26,097 nt of DNA from Pseudomonadota bacterium (GTDB lineage Bacteria > Pseudomonadota > Alphaproteobacteria > Rhizobiales > Methylopilaceae): positions 1 to 26,097 of the forward strand of contig JAEZCD010000234.1 of the NCBI GenBank assembly GCA_023430145.1. The letters are read 5' to 3'. Both the position numbers and the translations under genes were made by a program. Position 1 is the stretch's first letter, and each line of letters starts with the position of its first letter. The notes beneath the pieces were generated by a model. That model saw only the letters and a list, made by a program, of their open reading frames with translations. It was not told where the DNA came from and did not search any database. Of this stretch, positions 7,744-15,882 are shown one piece after another.

Positions 7744-8697
7744 ATGGCGCGGAGCAATGAACTGCGGCTGATGACCCGTGTCGCCCGCATGTATTATTCG
7801 GAAGGGCTGACGCAGTCGGTCATCGCCGAGAAGCTGAGCCTGTCGCAGGCCTCGGTGTCGCGGCTGATGAAGCGCGCCCATGACGAGCGCATCGTGCGCA
7901 TCGCCGTCGATGTCCCGCGCGGCACCTATCCCGATCTCGAGGACGGGCTGATCTCCGCCTACGGCCTGTCGGAGGCGATCGTCGTTGACTGCGATGCCGA
8001 CGACGAGGGCGTGATCCTGGTGGCGCTCGGCGAGGCGGCGGCCTTCTTCCTCGAATCGACGCTGTCGGAGGGCGAGGTGATCGGCGTCTCCTCCTGGAGC
8101 CAGTCGATCCTCAGGATGGTGGACCGCATCCATCCGCTGAAGCGCGTCAGCGCCCGGCGCGTCGTGCAGACGCTCGGCGGCATGGGCGATCCGGGCATGG
8201 AGTTCCACGCCACCCAGCTGACGACGCGGCTCGCGCGCCTCACCCGCGCCGAGCCGGTGCTGCTGCCGGCGCCCGGCGTCGCCAGCACCGCGGAGACGCG
8301 CCGCATCCTCGAGGAGGACCGCTTCGTCCGCGCCGCGCTCGACGACTTCAGGAACATCACCCTCGCCATGCTCGGCATCGGCACCGTGCAGCCGTCGGAG
8401 CTCCTGGCGCGCAGCGGCAACGTCTTTACGCAGAGCGAGCTCGACGCCCTCAGTCGCATGGGGGCGGTCGGCGATCTCAGCCTGCGTTTCTTCGATGCCG
8501 ACGGCGCCCCGGTCAAGACGACGCTCGACGAGCGGGTGATCGGCATCACGCTCGACGAGATCAAGGCCATTCCGCGGGTGACCGCCGTCGCCGGCGGCGC
8601 GCGCAAGATCGCCGCCATCCGCGGCGCGCTGCGCGGCGGCTACCTCGATGTGCTGATCACCGACCGCTTCACCGCCGCCCACCTCGCCAAGGGCTGA
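7744..8697 (+). CDS. SorC/DeoR-family sugar-responsive transcriptional regulator (EryD-like)
   Basis: 317-residue DNA-binding regulator. The N-terminus (about 5-55) holds a helix-turn-helix, with YYSEGLTQSVIAEKLSLSQASVSRLMKRA characteristic of the SorC family. The remainder is the sugar-binding domain related to glucosamine-6-phosphate isomerase folds, including SSWSQSILRMVD and LAMLGIGTVQPSELL, the family's effector-pocket motif. Members usually bind phosphorylated sugars or polyols and switch catabolic operons; EryD, for erythritol, is the classical alphaproteobacterial example. The gene is divergent from the importer operon with 152 bases between starts. AT-rich motifs in front of the importer and transketolase operons are the proposed targets. 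The effector could be the product of the FGGY kinase. A hairpin followed by T5 lies 60 bases downstream. Confidence 0.93.
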   Translation: MARSNELRLMTRVARMYYSEGLTQSVIAEKLSLSQASVSRLMKRAHDERIVRIAVDVPRGTYPDLEDGLISAYGLSEAIVVDCDADDEGVILVALGEAAAFFLESTLSEGEVIGVSSWSQSILRMVDRIHPLKRVSARRVVQTLGGMGDPGMEFHATQLTTRLARLTRAEPVLLPAPGVASTAETRRILEEDRFVRAALDDFRNITLAMLGIGTVQPSELLARSGNVFTQSELDALSRMGAVGDLSLRFFDADGAPVKTTLDERVIGITLDEIKAIPRVTAVAGGARKIAAIRGALRGGYLDVLITDRFTAAHLAKG

Positions 8698-8754
8698 TGG
8701 CGGGGGCGGTTCGAGGCGCCACGCCGGATCGGCGGCCCGGCGGCGACGAGCGAA

Positions 8755-8786
8755 CGGCCGGCGCCGCGTCCGCGGCCGGAATTTTT
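8755..8786 (+). terminator. Likely intrinsic terminator after the SorC regulator
   Basis: GCCGCG (8763-8768) pairs with CGCGGC (8771-8776). Flanking CCGG/CGG can extend the stem with a bulge, and TTTTT follows at 8782-8786. The loop is only two bases as drawn, so the fold may open further. Placement between two same-strand regulators fits a terminator. Confidence 0.5.
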
Positions 8787-8834
8787 GCACAGCGGGCTGC
8801 CGGGCATCGTCGGCTCGGGTAAAATCCGGCAAGC

Positions 8835-9494
8835 ATGACGACCGCGATCGATACCGAAGCCGGCTCGCAGGACGAGGCCGGGCGCCCGCTGGTGGACGAC
8901 CTCGCCGACCGGCTCGTCCGCGACATCCAGTCTGGCCGCTTCGCACCGGGCAGCTGGCTGAAGCAGGTCGACCTGCAGCAGCGCTACGGCTGCACGCGCG
9001 TCGACGTGCGCCGGGTGCTCGACCGCCTCGCCCAGAAGCGGCTCGTCGAGCATGTCCGCAATCGCGGCTACTACGTCTATGCCGACGATGCCCGGGCCGA
9101 GGAGATTCGCGAGCTGCGCCTCGTGCTCGAGACCGGCTTCGCCGAGACCATCACCGCCCGCGCCGGCCGCGCGGATCTCGAGCGGCTCGATGCGCTCGCG
9201 CGGCAGTTCGAGCGCCTGATCTCGACCGGCACGCTGCTCGAGCAGTACGAGGCGAACCTCGCCTTCCACCAGGCGCTGCTGCTGATCTCGGGAAGCCGCG
9301 AGCTCGTCGCGCTGGTCGACGATCTGCGCTGCCGCACCTCGTCGGCGCCGATCAGCCAATGGCTCACGCGCGAGCGCGTCGAGCAGTCGAGCCGCGAGCA
9401 TTTCGAGATGATCGAGGCGCTCGTCGCCCGTGACCCGGAGCGGCTGCGCGAGGTGATCACGGCGCACATCCGGCAGACCTGGCGCCCGAAATAG
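8835..9494 (+). CDS. GntR-family regulator with FCD effector domain
   Basis: 219-residue transcription factor. Residues about 18-80 form a GntR winged helix (LADRLVRDIQSGRFAPGSWLKQVDLQQRYGCTRVDVRRVLDRLAQKRLVEHVRNRGYYVY). The rest is an all-helical FCD domain with RELRLVLETGFAETI, LAFHQALLLISGS, SREHFEMIEALVARD and a final TAHI; the three histidines match the metal/ligand pocket of the family. It lies after the SorC gene but a likely terminator separates them. It is convergent with the serine hydrolase gene, so it could serve either neighbouring locus. FCD regulators usually respond to small carboxylic or amino acids, which fits the amide-hydrolase operon better than the sugar locus; this is inference. 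Confidence 0.9.
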   Translation: MTTAIDTEAGSQDEAGRPLVDDLADRLVRDIQSGRFAPGSWLKQVDLQQRYGCTRVDVRRVLDRLAQKRLVEHVRNRGYYVYADDARAEEIRELRLVLETGFAETITARAGRADLERLDALARQFERLISTGTLLEQYEANLAFHQALLLISGSRELVALVDDLRCRTSSAPISQWLTRERVEQSSREHFEMIEALVARDPERLREVITAHIRQTWRPK

Positions 9495-9503
9495 TTTCGG
9501 GCG
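9483..9503. terminator. Inverted repeat over the GntR stop codon, possible two-way terminator
   Basis: CGCCCGAAA (9483-9491) and TTTCGGGCG (9495-9503) are perfect complements. The three loop bases are the TAG stop codon itself. The dyad lies between convergent genes. No T-run follows on the plus strand beyond the stem's own TTT, so termination is only a possibility. Confidence 0.4.
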
Positions 9504-9515
9504 AGGCGGGCTGGC

Positions 9516-11030
9516 TTACGCGCCGACCGCCGCCGGCGCGGCGCGGCCCGACAGCAGCGGCCGTTCCGTCGCCGCGGCGTTGGTGTTGACGCTGCGGGCG
9601 AGCTGCACGCCGTCGCCCTCGAAGCGCATGACTACGGTGTCGCCGAAGGCGGTCTCGACGAACTGCCAGCGCATGACGAAGGTTTTTTCGTCGGCCCACG
9701 CGCCCTCGGCGGCGACGCGCATCCTCTCGGGCTGGTATTCGTGGTGCAGGCGGTTGCCGGTCATCGTCGTGTCGCCCTCGATCGCCCTGCCGAGGCCGAC
9801 CGCGATCTGGTGCGTGCCGCGGTGGTCGGTGAGCGTGTAGACGCAGCGGCCGTCGTCGAAGTCGAGGGAGATCTCGGTGACCGAATCCTCGTTGGGCACG
9901 ATTCGCCAGCGGCGGCCGCTCACGATCCCCTCGAGGGGCGAATGCGGCGCGCCCGTCACTTGGGGTAGCGCTAGATCGGCGAGGCGCGCGGCAAGCCCGG
10001 GCTCGCCCGCGGGGTCGGCCGCGGCCCCGAGCGCCGAGACGAGGGGCCCCCAGATCGCATCGCGGAGGCGCTTCTCGCCTATGCGCAGCGCCGCGGTGAC
10101 GGCGATGACCGCGTCCGCCTCGGGCAGCACGATGCACTGCTGGCCGAAGAGGCCCGATGCCCGGTAGCCGCCATGCGGCGTCATCCACCACTGGTAGCCA
10201 TAGCCCTCGCGCCGGTCGGCCGCCGAGCCGGTCCCGGTGGGCGTGTAGCGCAGGCCGCCCTCGAGCGAGGGCATGATCACCTCGTCGACCTGGTTGCGGG
10301 TCGCCTCGCGCACCCAGCTCTCCGGCAGCACCTGCCGCTCCTCCCAGGCGCCGCCGTGCAGGTGCAGGACGCCGAGCTTCAGAAAATCCTCGGTGAGGCA
10401 GGAGAGGCCGTTGCCGCCCGGATTGACGCCCTCGGGCGAGAGGTCCCAGCGGATTTCGCCCATGCCGAGCGGGCGGAAGAGGCGCGGCTCGAGATAGGCC
10501 TGCATCGTCTGCCCGGTCGTCCGGGCGACGATCGCCGAGAGTATGTAGCTCGAGGCGCTGCTATAGATGAAGGTTCTTCCCGGTCGCTCTTCGACCGGCT
10601 CGCGCAGGAAGGCGGCGATCCAGCTCTCCTTCACCTGCCGCCACTCGCCACCGGAGATCCCCGTTCGGTGGCCGGTGCGCATGGTCAAAAGATCCTCGAC
10701 CGTCATCGCCGCGAGGTTCTCGCCGATGTCGGCAGGGCGATGCTCGGGGAAGAAGTCGACGACCTTGTCGGCGAGCCCGAAGCGCCCTTCGGCGATGGCG
10801 AGGCCGACGCCGGTCGCCATCCAGCTCTTCGTCGCCGAGTGCTGCATGTGCACGAGGTCGGCCCGATAGGGGCGCCAGAACGCCTCCGCCACCACCGCGC
10901 CGCCGCGGAACAGCATGAAGCTGTGCAGCTCCAGCTGGTCGCGCACCACCGCGTCCAGGAAGGCGGCGATGCCGGCAGGATCGACGCCCTTCGAGGCCGT
11001 CGTCGCGCGGGGGAGTTTTTTGATGGTCAT
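9516..11030 (-). CDS. Serine hydrolase of the beta-lactamase/class C esterase fold
   Basis: 504-residue predicted serine hydrolase of the penicillin-binding-protein/class C beta-lactamase superfamily. The nucleophile motif S-x-x-K is HSATKSW (Ser65, Lys68). The second-motif tyrosine is in FIYSSASSYILS (Tyr156). The third motif is not clear and may lie at GYRASGLFGQQC. The C-terminal third carries an extra domain, as in several family esterases and D-peptidases. No signal peptide is visible, so a cytoplasmic hydrolase is likely. The start is ATG 11030; a longer in-frame start lies inside the palindromic repeat and is rejected. It is the last gene of the long minus-strand array, after a binding protein. 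The fold alone does not separate esterase, amidase, D-aminopeptidase or beta-lactamase activity. Confidence 0.9.
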   Translation of the reverse strand: MTIKKLPRATTASKGVDPAGIAAFLDAVVRDQLELHSFMLFRGGAVVAEAFWRPYRADLVHMQHSATKSWMATGVGLAIAEGRFGLADKVVDFFPEHRPADIGENLAAMTVEDLLTMRTGHRTGISGGEWRQVKESWIAAFLREPVEERPGRTFIYSSASSYILSAIVARTTGQTMQAYLEPRLFRPLGMGEIRWDLSPEGVNPGGNGLSCLTEDFLKLGVLHLHGGAWEERQVLPESWVREATRNQVDEVIMPSLEGGLRYTPTGTGSAADRREGYGYQWWMTPHGGYRASGLFGQQCIVLPEADAVIAVTAALRIGEKRLRDAIWGPLVSALGAAADPAGEPGLAARLADLALPQVTGAPHSPLEGIVSGRRWRIVPNEDSVTEISLDFDDGRCVYTLTDHRGTHQIAVGLGRAIEGDTTMTGNRLHHEYQPERMRVAAEGAWADEKTFVMRWQFVETAFGDTVVMRFEGDGVQLARSVNTNAAATERPLLSGRAAPAAVGA

Positions 11031-11047
11031 CGTTCCCGGCCTCTCCT

Positions 11048-11135
11048 CGTCATTGCGAGCGAAGCGAAGCAATCCAGACCTTTCCTCTGCGCCCGGAAGC
11101 TGGATTGCTTCGTCGCTACGCTCCTCGCAATGACG
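11048..11135. repeat. Palindromic intergenic repeat, 'cgtcattgcgagcgaagcgaagcaatccag' family, copy 2
   Basis: 88-base element with nearly complete terminal inverted repeats. CGTCATTGCGAG at the left is the reverse complement of CTCGCAATGACG at the right. Both inner arms carry GAAGCAATCCAG. It matches the copy at 3985-4073 in length and arms but not in the central loop. It lies between the stop of the binding protein gene and the start of the serine hydrolase gene, so it could form a large hairpin in an operon transcript. Confidence 0.85.
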
Positions 11136-11162
11136 GCGAGGCCTTCCCGTGGAGGCAAAACC

Positions 11163-12719
11163 CTACTCCTTGAACGACACCCCCCAGGCGCGCGGCGAGC
11201 CGAGGGCCCAGCTCTCGTAGCCGGCGACGTTCGAGCGGGCGGCGCTCGTCCGCACGCCTGAATAGAGCGTGATCATCGCCACGTCGTCGCGGTAGAGCGC
11301 CTCGAGCTTGTCGAACAGCGGCTGGCGCTTTGCAGGATCCGCCGTCACCATGCTCTCGGCCAGCAGTTTCGCCGCCTCCGGATTGTCCCAGACCTTGCGC
11401 GGCTGCTTGGCCTTGTCGCCCGAGAACATCTCGAACGACAGCGACGGGTCGAGCCGCGAGGAGTAGCTGAAGGACATCAGCTGATAGTTGCCGGCGAGGT
11501 AGCGGTCGTTCTGCGTGCCCCAGTCGAGCACCTCGAGCTCGAGGTTGATGCCGGCGTCCTTGGCCATCGCCTGGGCGAGGATCGCCTGGTCGTACATCGG
11601 CTGGTAGCGCTTGTTGGTCAGCAGCTTGATCGGCTGACCCTTGTAGCCGGCCTCGGCGAGCAGCTTCTTCGCCGTTGCGAGGTCGCGCGCGATCGGCGCC
11701 GCCTGCGCCGACTTGAAATAGGCGCTTGGCGGCGGGATCGGCGAGTGGCTCGGCTTGGCGAGGCCGGCCGTCACCTGGTCGACGAGCTCGGGGAAGTCGA
11801 GCGACAGCTGCAGCGCCTTGCGCATCCGGACGTCGGACAGGAGCGGATCCTTGGTCTGGACCAGGAGGCTGCTGACGCCCATCGTCGGCGCCGTCGAGGT
11901 GACGATGTCCTTGTTCGCCTTGTAGTCGGCGACGTCGGCGTTCTCGGCGTCGTAGACGATGTCGAGATCGCCGGCGAGCAGCGCCGCCTTGGTGGTGGAT
12001 TCGTCCGGTATGATGAGGAACCGCACCTTCGGCACCGAGACGGTCTTGTTGCCGACGAGGCCGTCGCGCTTGCCGGGCAGCGGCACATAGTTCTCGTTGC
12101 GCAGCAGCTCGACGTACTGGCCGCGCTTCCATTCGCCGAGCTTGAACGGCGCCGTCGTCACCGGCTCCTTCCACTTGCCGTCCGGGCCGAGCGAGCTCCT
12201 GTGGAAGATGCCGGTGCCGCCGCAGTCCGGCCGGGCGAGCGTCGCCAGAAACAGGGCGGACGGCTTCTCCAGCGTGAAGACGACCGCGTTGGGACCCTGC
12301 TTCTCGACGCCCGTCACCCTGACGGCGCCACGGCCGTCGACCTCGCTGAGGCAGCGCCAGCCGGTGGTGGGATCGGTATAGCGGCTCCAGGCGAACAGCA
12401 CGTCCTCGCTCGTCAGCGGCTCGCCATTGCTGAACTTCATCCCGTCGCGGAGCGTGAACGTATAAGTCTTGCCGTCCTCGGAGACGTCGATCTTCTCGGC
12501 CAGCATCGGCCCGACCGAGGCATCCTCCCGGAAGCCGACGAGGCCCTCGAAGAGGTGCGTCTGAACGATGTCGGTGTTGCCGTCCCGATTGGTGCCCGGG
12601 TCGAGCGAGCGGATGTCGGAGTTGAGCCGGAGCCGCAGCGTGTCGCCGGCCGCGAAGGCCGGTGCCGCGAGGCTGAGGCCGAGGCTCGTTGCGATGATCG
12701 AGACTGCGATCGCTTTCAT
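11163..12719 (-). CDS. Peptide-type ABC transporter substrate-binding protein (family 5), paralog 1
   Basis: 518-residue periplasmic solute-binding protein of the DppA/OppA family (SBP_bac_5). A signal peptide ends at about PAFA|AGDTL. Conserved family features include the N-terminal DIRSLDPGTNRDGNTD, GKTYTFTLRDGMKFSNGEPLTSEDVLFAWSRY and TAPFKLGEWKRGQYVELLRNENY. GGAGGA lies about 10 bases before the ATG. It is clearly paralogous to the binding protein at 17671-19212 (for instance EGLVG, WRCLSE.DGR, LARPDC/LARTDC, WDNPEA in both). The WRC and PDC cysteines are shared and may form a disulfide. It probably feeds the same permease pair with a second ligand. Members bind peptides, opines, glutathione or glycosides, so the ligand is unknown. 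Confidence 0.93.
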   Translation of the reverse strand: MKAIAVSIIATSLGLSLAAPAFAAGDTLRLRLNSDIRSLDPGTNRDGNTDIVQTHLFEGLVGFREDASVGPMLAEKIDVSEDGKTYTFTLRDGMKFSNGEPLTSEDVLFAWSRYTDPTTGWRCLSEVDGRGAVRVTGVEKQGPNAVVFTLEKPSALFLATLARPDCGGTGIFHRSSLGPDGKWKEPVTTAPFKLGEWKRGQYVELLRNENYVPLPGKRDGLVGNKTVSVPKVRFLIIPDESTTKAALLAGDLDIVYDAENADVADYKANKDIVTSTAPTMGVSSLLVQTKDPLLSDVRMRKALQLSLDFPELVDQVTAGLAKPSHSPIPPPSAYFKSAQAAPIARDLATAKKLLAEAGYKGQPIKLLTNKRYQPMYDQAILAQAMAKDAGINLELEVLDWGTQNDRYLAGNYQLMSFSYSSRLDPSLSFEMFSGDKAKQPRKVWDNPEAAKLLAESMVTADPAKRQPLFDKLEALYRDDVAMITLYSGVRTSAARSNVAGYESWALGSPRAWGVSFKE

Positions 12720-12751
12720 CGATGGGTCTCCTCCAAAGGGTGCACGTGGGA

Positions 12752-14209
12752 TCAGCGGGCGGCCATGTCGAGCGGCGGCTGCATATCGGCGCCGATCGGA
12801 TTGTCGAACGGGTTGTCCGCCCGGAAGGCCGCGTGCTCGGCCTTGGCGCGGGCGAGCAGGGCGGGGTCGCTGAGTACGTCGACCGCGGTCGTCGCCATGA
12901 CCTTTGCGGCATAGGCCATGCCCTTGTGCGCGGCCGGCGCCTTGCCCTGCGCGACGAGCTGCCAGGAGTGCCCGGGCGTGCCGACCGCATAGCAGGCGAC
13001 GCGGCACTGCACGGTCGGCACGACCCAGCTCACGGTGCCGACGTCGGTCGAGCCGACCGAGCCTGTCAGCGTGGCGTCGAGCGGATAGATGTCCTCGTAC
13101 AGCGCTTCGCCGGCGCGCGGCTTCAGGCCGTTGCGCGCATATGCGGCGGCGATGTCCTCGGGCCGCAGCGTCGCCTGCATCTCGGCGGCGAAGCGCTTGT
13201 CGGCGTCGTCGAAGCGCGGCGGGCCGAGCCGGCGCATGGCGGCGTCCATCGCCTGCTCGAGCGCCGCGTTGCCGACGAGGTTGGCGTCGCCGGAGAGCTG
13301 GCAGCTCGTCACCCGCGTCTCGGTCATCAGGGCGGCGCCTTCGGCGATCTTCTTCACCCGCTCCACCAGCTCCCACATCTCGGCCAGCGTCGCGGCGCGG
13401 ATCAGGTGGCGGACGACGGCATGCGCCTGCACGACGTTCGGGGCGATGCCGCCGCCGTCGATCAGCGCATAATGCACGCGCGCCGAGGGCGGCATGTGCT
13501 CGCGCAGATAATTGACGCCGATGTTCATCAGCTCGACCGCGTCGAGCGCGCTGCGGCCGAGATGCGGGGCGGCCGCCGCGTGCGCGGCGCGCCCGTCGAA
13601 GGCGAATTCCAGCTCGACGTCGGCGAGCGAGAACGGCGCATTGACGCCGGTGAAGGCGGAGGGATGCCAGCAGATGGCGACGTCGACGTCGTCGAAGAGG
13701 CCGGCGCGGACGAGGAAGCCCTTCGCCGAGCCGCCCTCCTCGGCCGGGCAGCCATAGTAGCGCACGCGGCCCTCGTTCCCGGTCGCGGCGAGCCAGTCCT
13801 TGACCGCCGTCGCCGCCAGCAGCGAGGCGGCGCCGAGCAGGTTGTGGCCGCAGGCATGGCCGTTGCCGCCGGGCTCGACCGGGCGCTGCTCGGCGGTGCC
13901 GGCCTCCTGGCTGAGGCCGGGCAGCGCGTCGAACTCGCCGAGAATGGCGATCACCGGGCCGCCCGTGCCCGCCTCGCCCGTGAAGGCGGTCGGCATGCCA
14001 GCGAGGCCGGTCGCGACCCGGAAGCCCTCGGCGCGCAGCGCGGCGATGTGCTCGGCGGCCGAGCGGTGCTCCTGAAAATTCAGCTCCGGCGTCGCCCAGA
14101 CGCGGTCGCTGAGGGCAGCGAAGTTCTCGCTTTTCTCGTCCGCCAGGCGCCAGACGGCCTCGCTATTGCGCATGCCTCTCGTTCCCTCGTCCCCGGCGGC
14201 CGGGCTCAT
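12752..14209 (-). CDS. M20-family metal-dependent amidohydrolase (AbgB-like)
   Basis: 485-residue zinc or manganese amidohydrolase of the M20/AbgB group. PELNFQEHRS, GEFDALPGLSQ (91-101), the metal-binding GHACGHNLLG (117-126), the catalytic and metal glutamates in CPAEEGGSAKG (154-164), WHPSAFTGVN and SVGSTDVGTVS are all visible. The dimerisation insertion (LEFAFDGRAAHAAAAPHLGRSALDAVELMN) is present. No signal peptide, so it acts in the cytoplasm on imported material. The start overlaps the ATPase stop as ATGA with GGAGG 10 bases upstream; ATG 14173 (MRNSEAVWRL), also with a good ribosome binding site, fits family N-termini well. Relatives cleave p-aminobenzoyl-glutamate, N-acyl amino acids or dipeptides. 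The position between transporter genes suggests hydrolysis of the imported amide. Confidence 0.92.
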   Translation of the reverse strand: MSPAAGDEGTRGMRNSEAVWRLADEKSENFAALSDRVWATPELNFQEHRSAAEHIAALRAEGFRVATGLAGMPTAFTGEAGTGGPVIAILGEFDALPGLSQEAGTAEQRPVEPGGNGHACGHNLLGAASLLAATAVKDWLAATGNEGRVRYYGCPAEEGGSAKGFLVRAGLFDDVDVAICWHPSAFTGVNAPFSLADVELEFAFDGRAAHAAAAPHLGRSALDAVELMNIGVNYLREHMPPSARVHYALIDGGGIAPNVVQAHAVVRHLIRAATLAEMWELVERVKKIAEGAALMTETRVTSCQLSGDANLVGNAALEQAMDAAMRRLGPPRFDDADKRFAAEMQATLRPEDIAAAYARNGLKPRAGEALYEDIYPLDATLTGSVGSTDVGTVSWVVPTVQCRVACYAVGTPGHSWQLVAQGKAPAAHKGMAYAAKVMATTAVDVLSDPALLARAKAEHAAFRADNPFDNPIGADMQPPLDMAAR

Positions 14210-15882
14210 CGGACCGCGGCCTCCGCGGTGCGCTTGCTCTCGTCCCGCTCGAGTCGCCAGAACATGCGCACGCCGCCATCCGTGGTGCTCTCGAGGCCGG
14301 GCACGGCCGACAGGAGCGCCCGCGTGTAATCATGCCGTGGATCGTCGAAGATGGCATCGCGGCTGCCCTCCTCGACGATGCGGCCCTCGTGCATGACGAC
14401 GACGCGGTCGGCCACCTGCTCGACGACGCCGAGATCGTGGCTGATGAACAGGCACGAGAAGCCGTGTTTGCGCTGCAGCTCGGCGAACAGCTCCAGCACC
14501 TGCGCGCGGACGGTGACGTCGAGCGCCGAGACCGGCTCGTCGGCGATCACGAAGCTCGGCCGCCGCACGATCGCCCGGGCGATGGCGATGCGCTGCCGCT
14601 GGCCGCCGGACAGCTCGTGCGGATAGCGCCGCGCAGAGCCGTCCGCGAGCCCGACCTCGGCCAGCACCTCGGCGACGCGCGCCGCCTGCTCCGCCTTGCC
14701 CATGCTCTTCACGAGCCGCAGCGGCTCGCCGACGAGATCGCCGATGGTCATGCGCGGGTCGAGCGAGGAGTAGGGGTCCTGGAACACCATCTGGCAGTTC
14801 AGCCGGTAGTCCCAGAATGCGGCGTCGTTTCGGGCGATCGACCGGCCATTGAACAGGATCTCGCCCGCCGAGGGTTTCACGAGCCCCGCGATCACATGGC
14901 CGAGCGTCGTCTTGCCGGAGCCGGAGCCGCCGACGACGGCGACCACCTGCCGCGGCTGTACCTCGAGGCTGATGCCGTGCAGCGCGCGCTTGCCGGCGGT
15001 CCTCCTGAAAAAGCTCTGCCGGCCGGGATAGTCGACGACGAGGTCCCGCACCGCGACGATCGGCGTCGCCGCCGGCGGCAGCGCGCGTGTCGGCCCGCGC
15101 TTCGGCATCGCCGCCAGGAGCTTGCGCGTATAGGGATGCTTCGGCCGCCGCAGCAGATCCTCGGTCCGTCCCGCCTCGACCACCTCGCCCTTGCACATGA
15201 CGACGACGCGGCTCGAATAGCGGGCGATCATGCCGAGGTCGTGGCTGATCATCAGCACGGCGGTGCCGTTCGCCCGCGTCAGCTCCACCATCAGCTCGAG
15301 CACGTCGCGCTGCACGACCGCATCGAGCGCCGTCGTCGGCTCGTCGGCGACGAGCAGGGCGGGCTTCAGCAGCATCACCGAGGCGAGCATGATGCGCTGC
15401 CGCATGCCGCCCGAGAACTGGTGCGGGAAGGCGGCGAGCGCGCCCTCCGGATCGCCGATGCCGACGCGCACCAGCATGTCGCGGATCAGCGCCCCGCGCT
15501 CAGCCGCATCGAGCCTGCGATGCAGCATGAGGCCCTCCTCGAGCTGCCGGCCGATCGTCATCGACGGGTTGAGCGAGGTCATCGGCTCCTGGAAGACCAT
15601 GCCGACCCTGGCGCCGCGGATCGCGCGCAGGCGCCGCGGCGGCATGGTCGTGATCTCCTCGCCGTCGAACCGCACCGAGCCGCCGACGAGCCGCACCGCC
15701 GGCGGCACAAGCCCCATCACGGCGCGCGCGGCGAGCGTCTTGCCGGAGCCGGATTCGCCGACGATGCCGACGATCTCGCCGCTGGCGACCGCGAAGCTCA
15801 CATCGTCGACGACGGTCGGCCCCGCGTCGCCGATCCGGAGCGTGAGGCCCTTCACCTCGAGGAGGGGAGGGGAACTGCTCAT
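14206..15882 (-). CDS. Peptide-type ABC transporter ATPase with two fused domains (DppD-DppF fusion)
   Basis: 558-residue ATPase that joins the two subunits normally encoded as DppD and DppF. The first domain has Walker A GESGSGKTLA, signature FSGGMRQR and Walker B ALLVADEPTTALDAVV. The oligopeptide-family extension HPYTRKLLAAMPKRG follows. The second domain starts at about residue 285, with Walker A GGSGSGKTTL, signature LSGGQRQR, Walker B FVIADEPVSALDV and a second extension DYTRALLSAVPGL. Both sites look intact. The ATG overlaps the permease stop as ATGA, and its own stop overlaps the M20 gene the same way. Such fusions are common in alphaproteobacterial glutathione- and peptide-type systems. 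It should power the permease pair encoded just upstream. Confidence 0.95.
   Translation of the reverse strand: MSSSPPLLEVKGLTLRIGDAGPTVVDDVSFAVASGEIVGIVGESGSGKTLAARAVMGLVPPAVRLVGGSVRFDGEEITTMPPRRLRAIRGARVGMVFQEPMTSLNPSMTIGRQLEEGLMLHRRLDAAERGALIRDMLVRVGIGDPEGALAAFPHQFSGGMRQRIMLASVMLLKPALLVADEPTTALDAVVQRDVLELMVELTRANGTAVLMISHDLGMIARYSSRVVVMCKGEVVEAGRTEDLLRRPKHPYTRKLLAAMPKRGPTRALPPAATPIVAVRDLVVDYPGRQSFFRRTAGKRALHGISLEVQPRQVVAVVGGSGSGKTTLGHVIAGLVKPSAGEILFNGRSIARNDAAFWDYRLNCQMVFQDPYSSLDPRMTIGDLVGEPLRLVKSMGKAEQAARVAEVLAEVGLADGSARRYPHELSGGQRQRIAIARAIVRRPSFVIADEPVSALDVTVRAQVLELFAELQRKHGFSCLFISHDLGVVEQVADRVVVMHEGRIVEEGSRDAIFDDPRHDYTRALLSAVPGLESTTDGGVRMFWRLERDESKRTAEAAVR

Noticed and set aside
7660..8946. 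Minus-strand open frame of 428 codons over the SorC gene
   Set aside because: Antisense to a well-supported SorC regulator and low-complexity; no recognisable family.
9516..11030. Annotation as a true beta-lactamase
   Set aside because: Only the general SxxK and Tyr motifs are visible, no export signal is present, and the third motif is unclear; an esterase or peptidase is as likely.
11031..11072. Longer start for the serine hydrolase (MLRFARNDEERPG...)
   Set aside because: Those codons come from the palindromic repeat; the ATG at 11030 is the natural start.
12722..14329. Plus-strand open frame of 535 codons
   Set aside because: Mirrors the M20 gene and carries only Arg/Gly/Ala-rich sequence.
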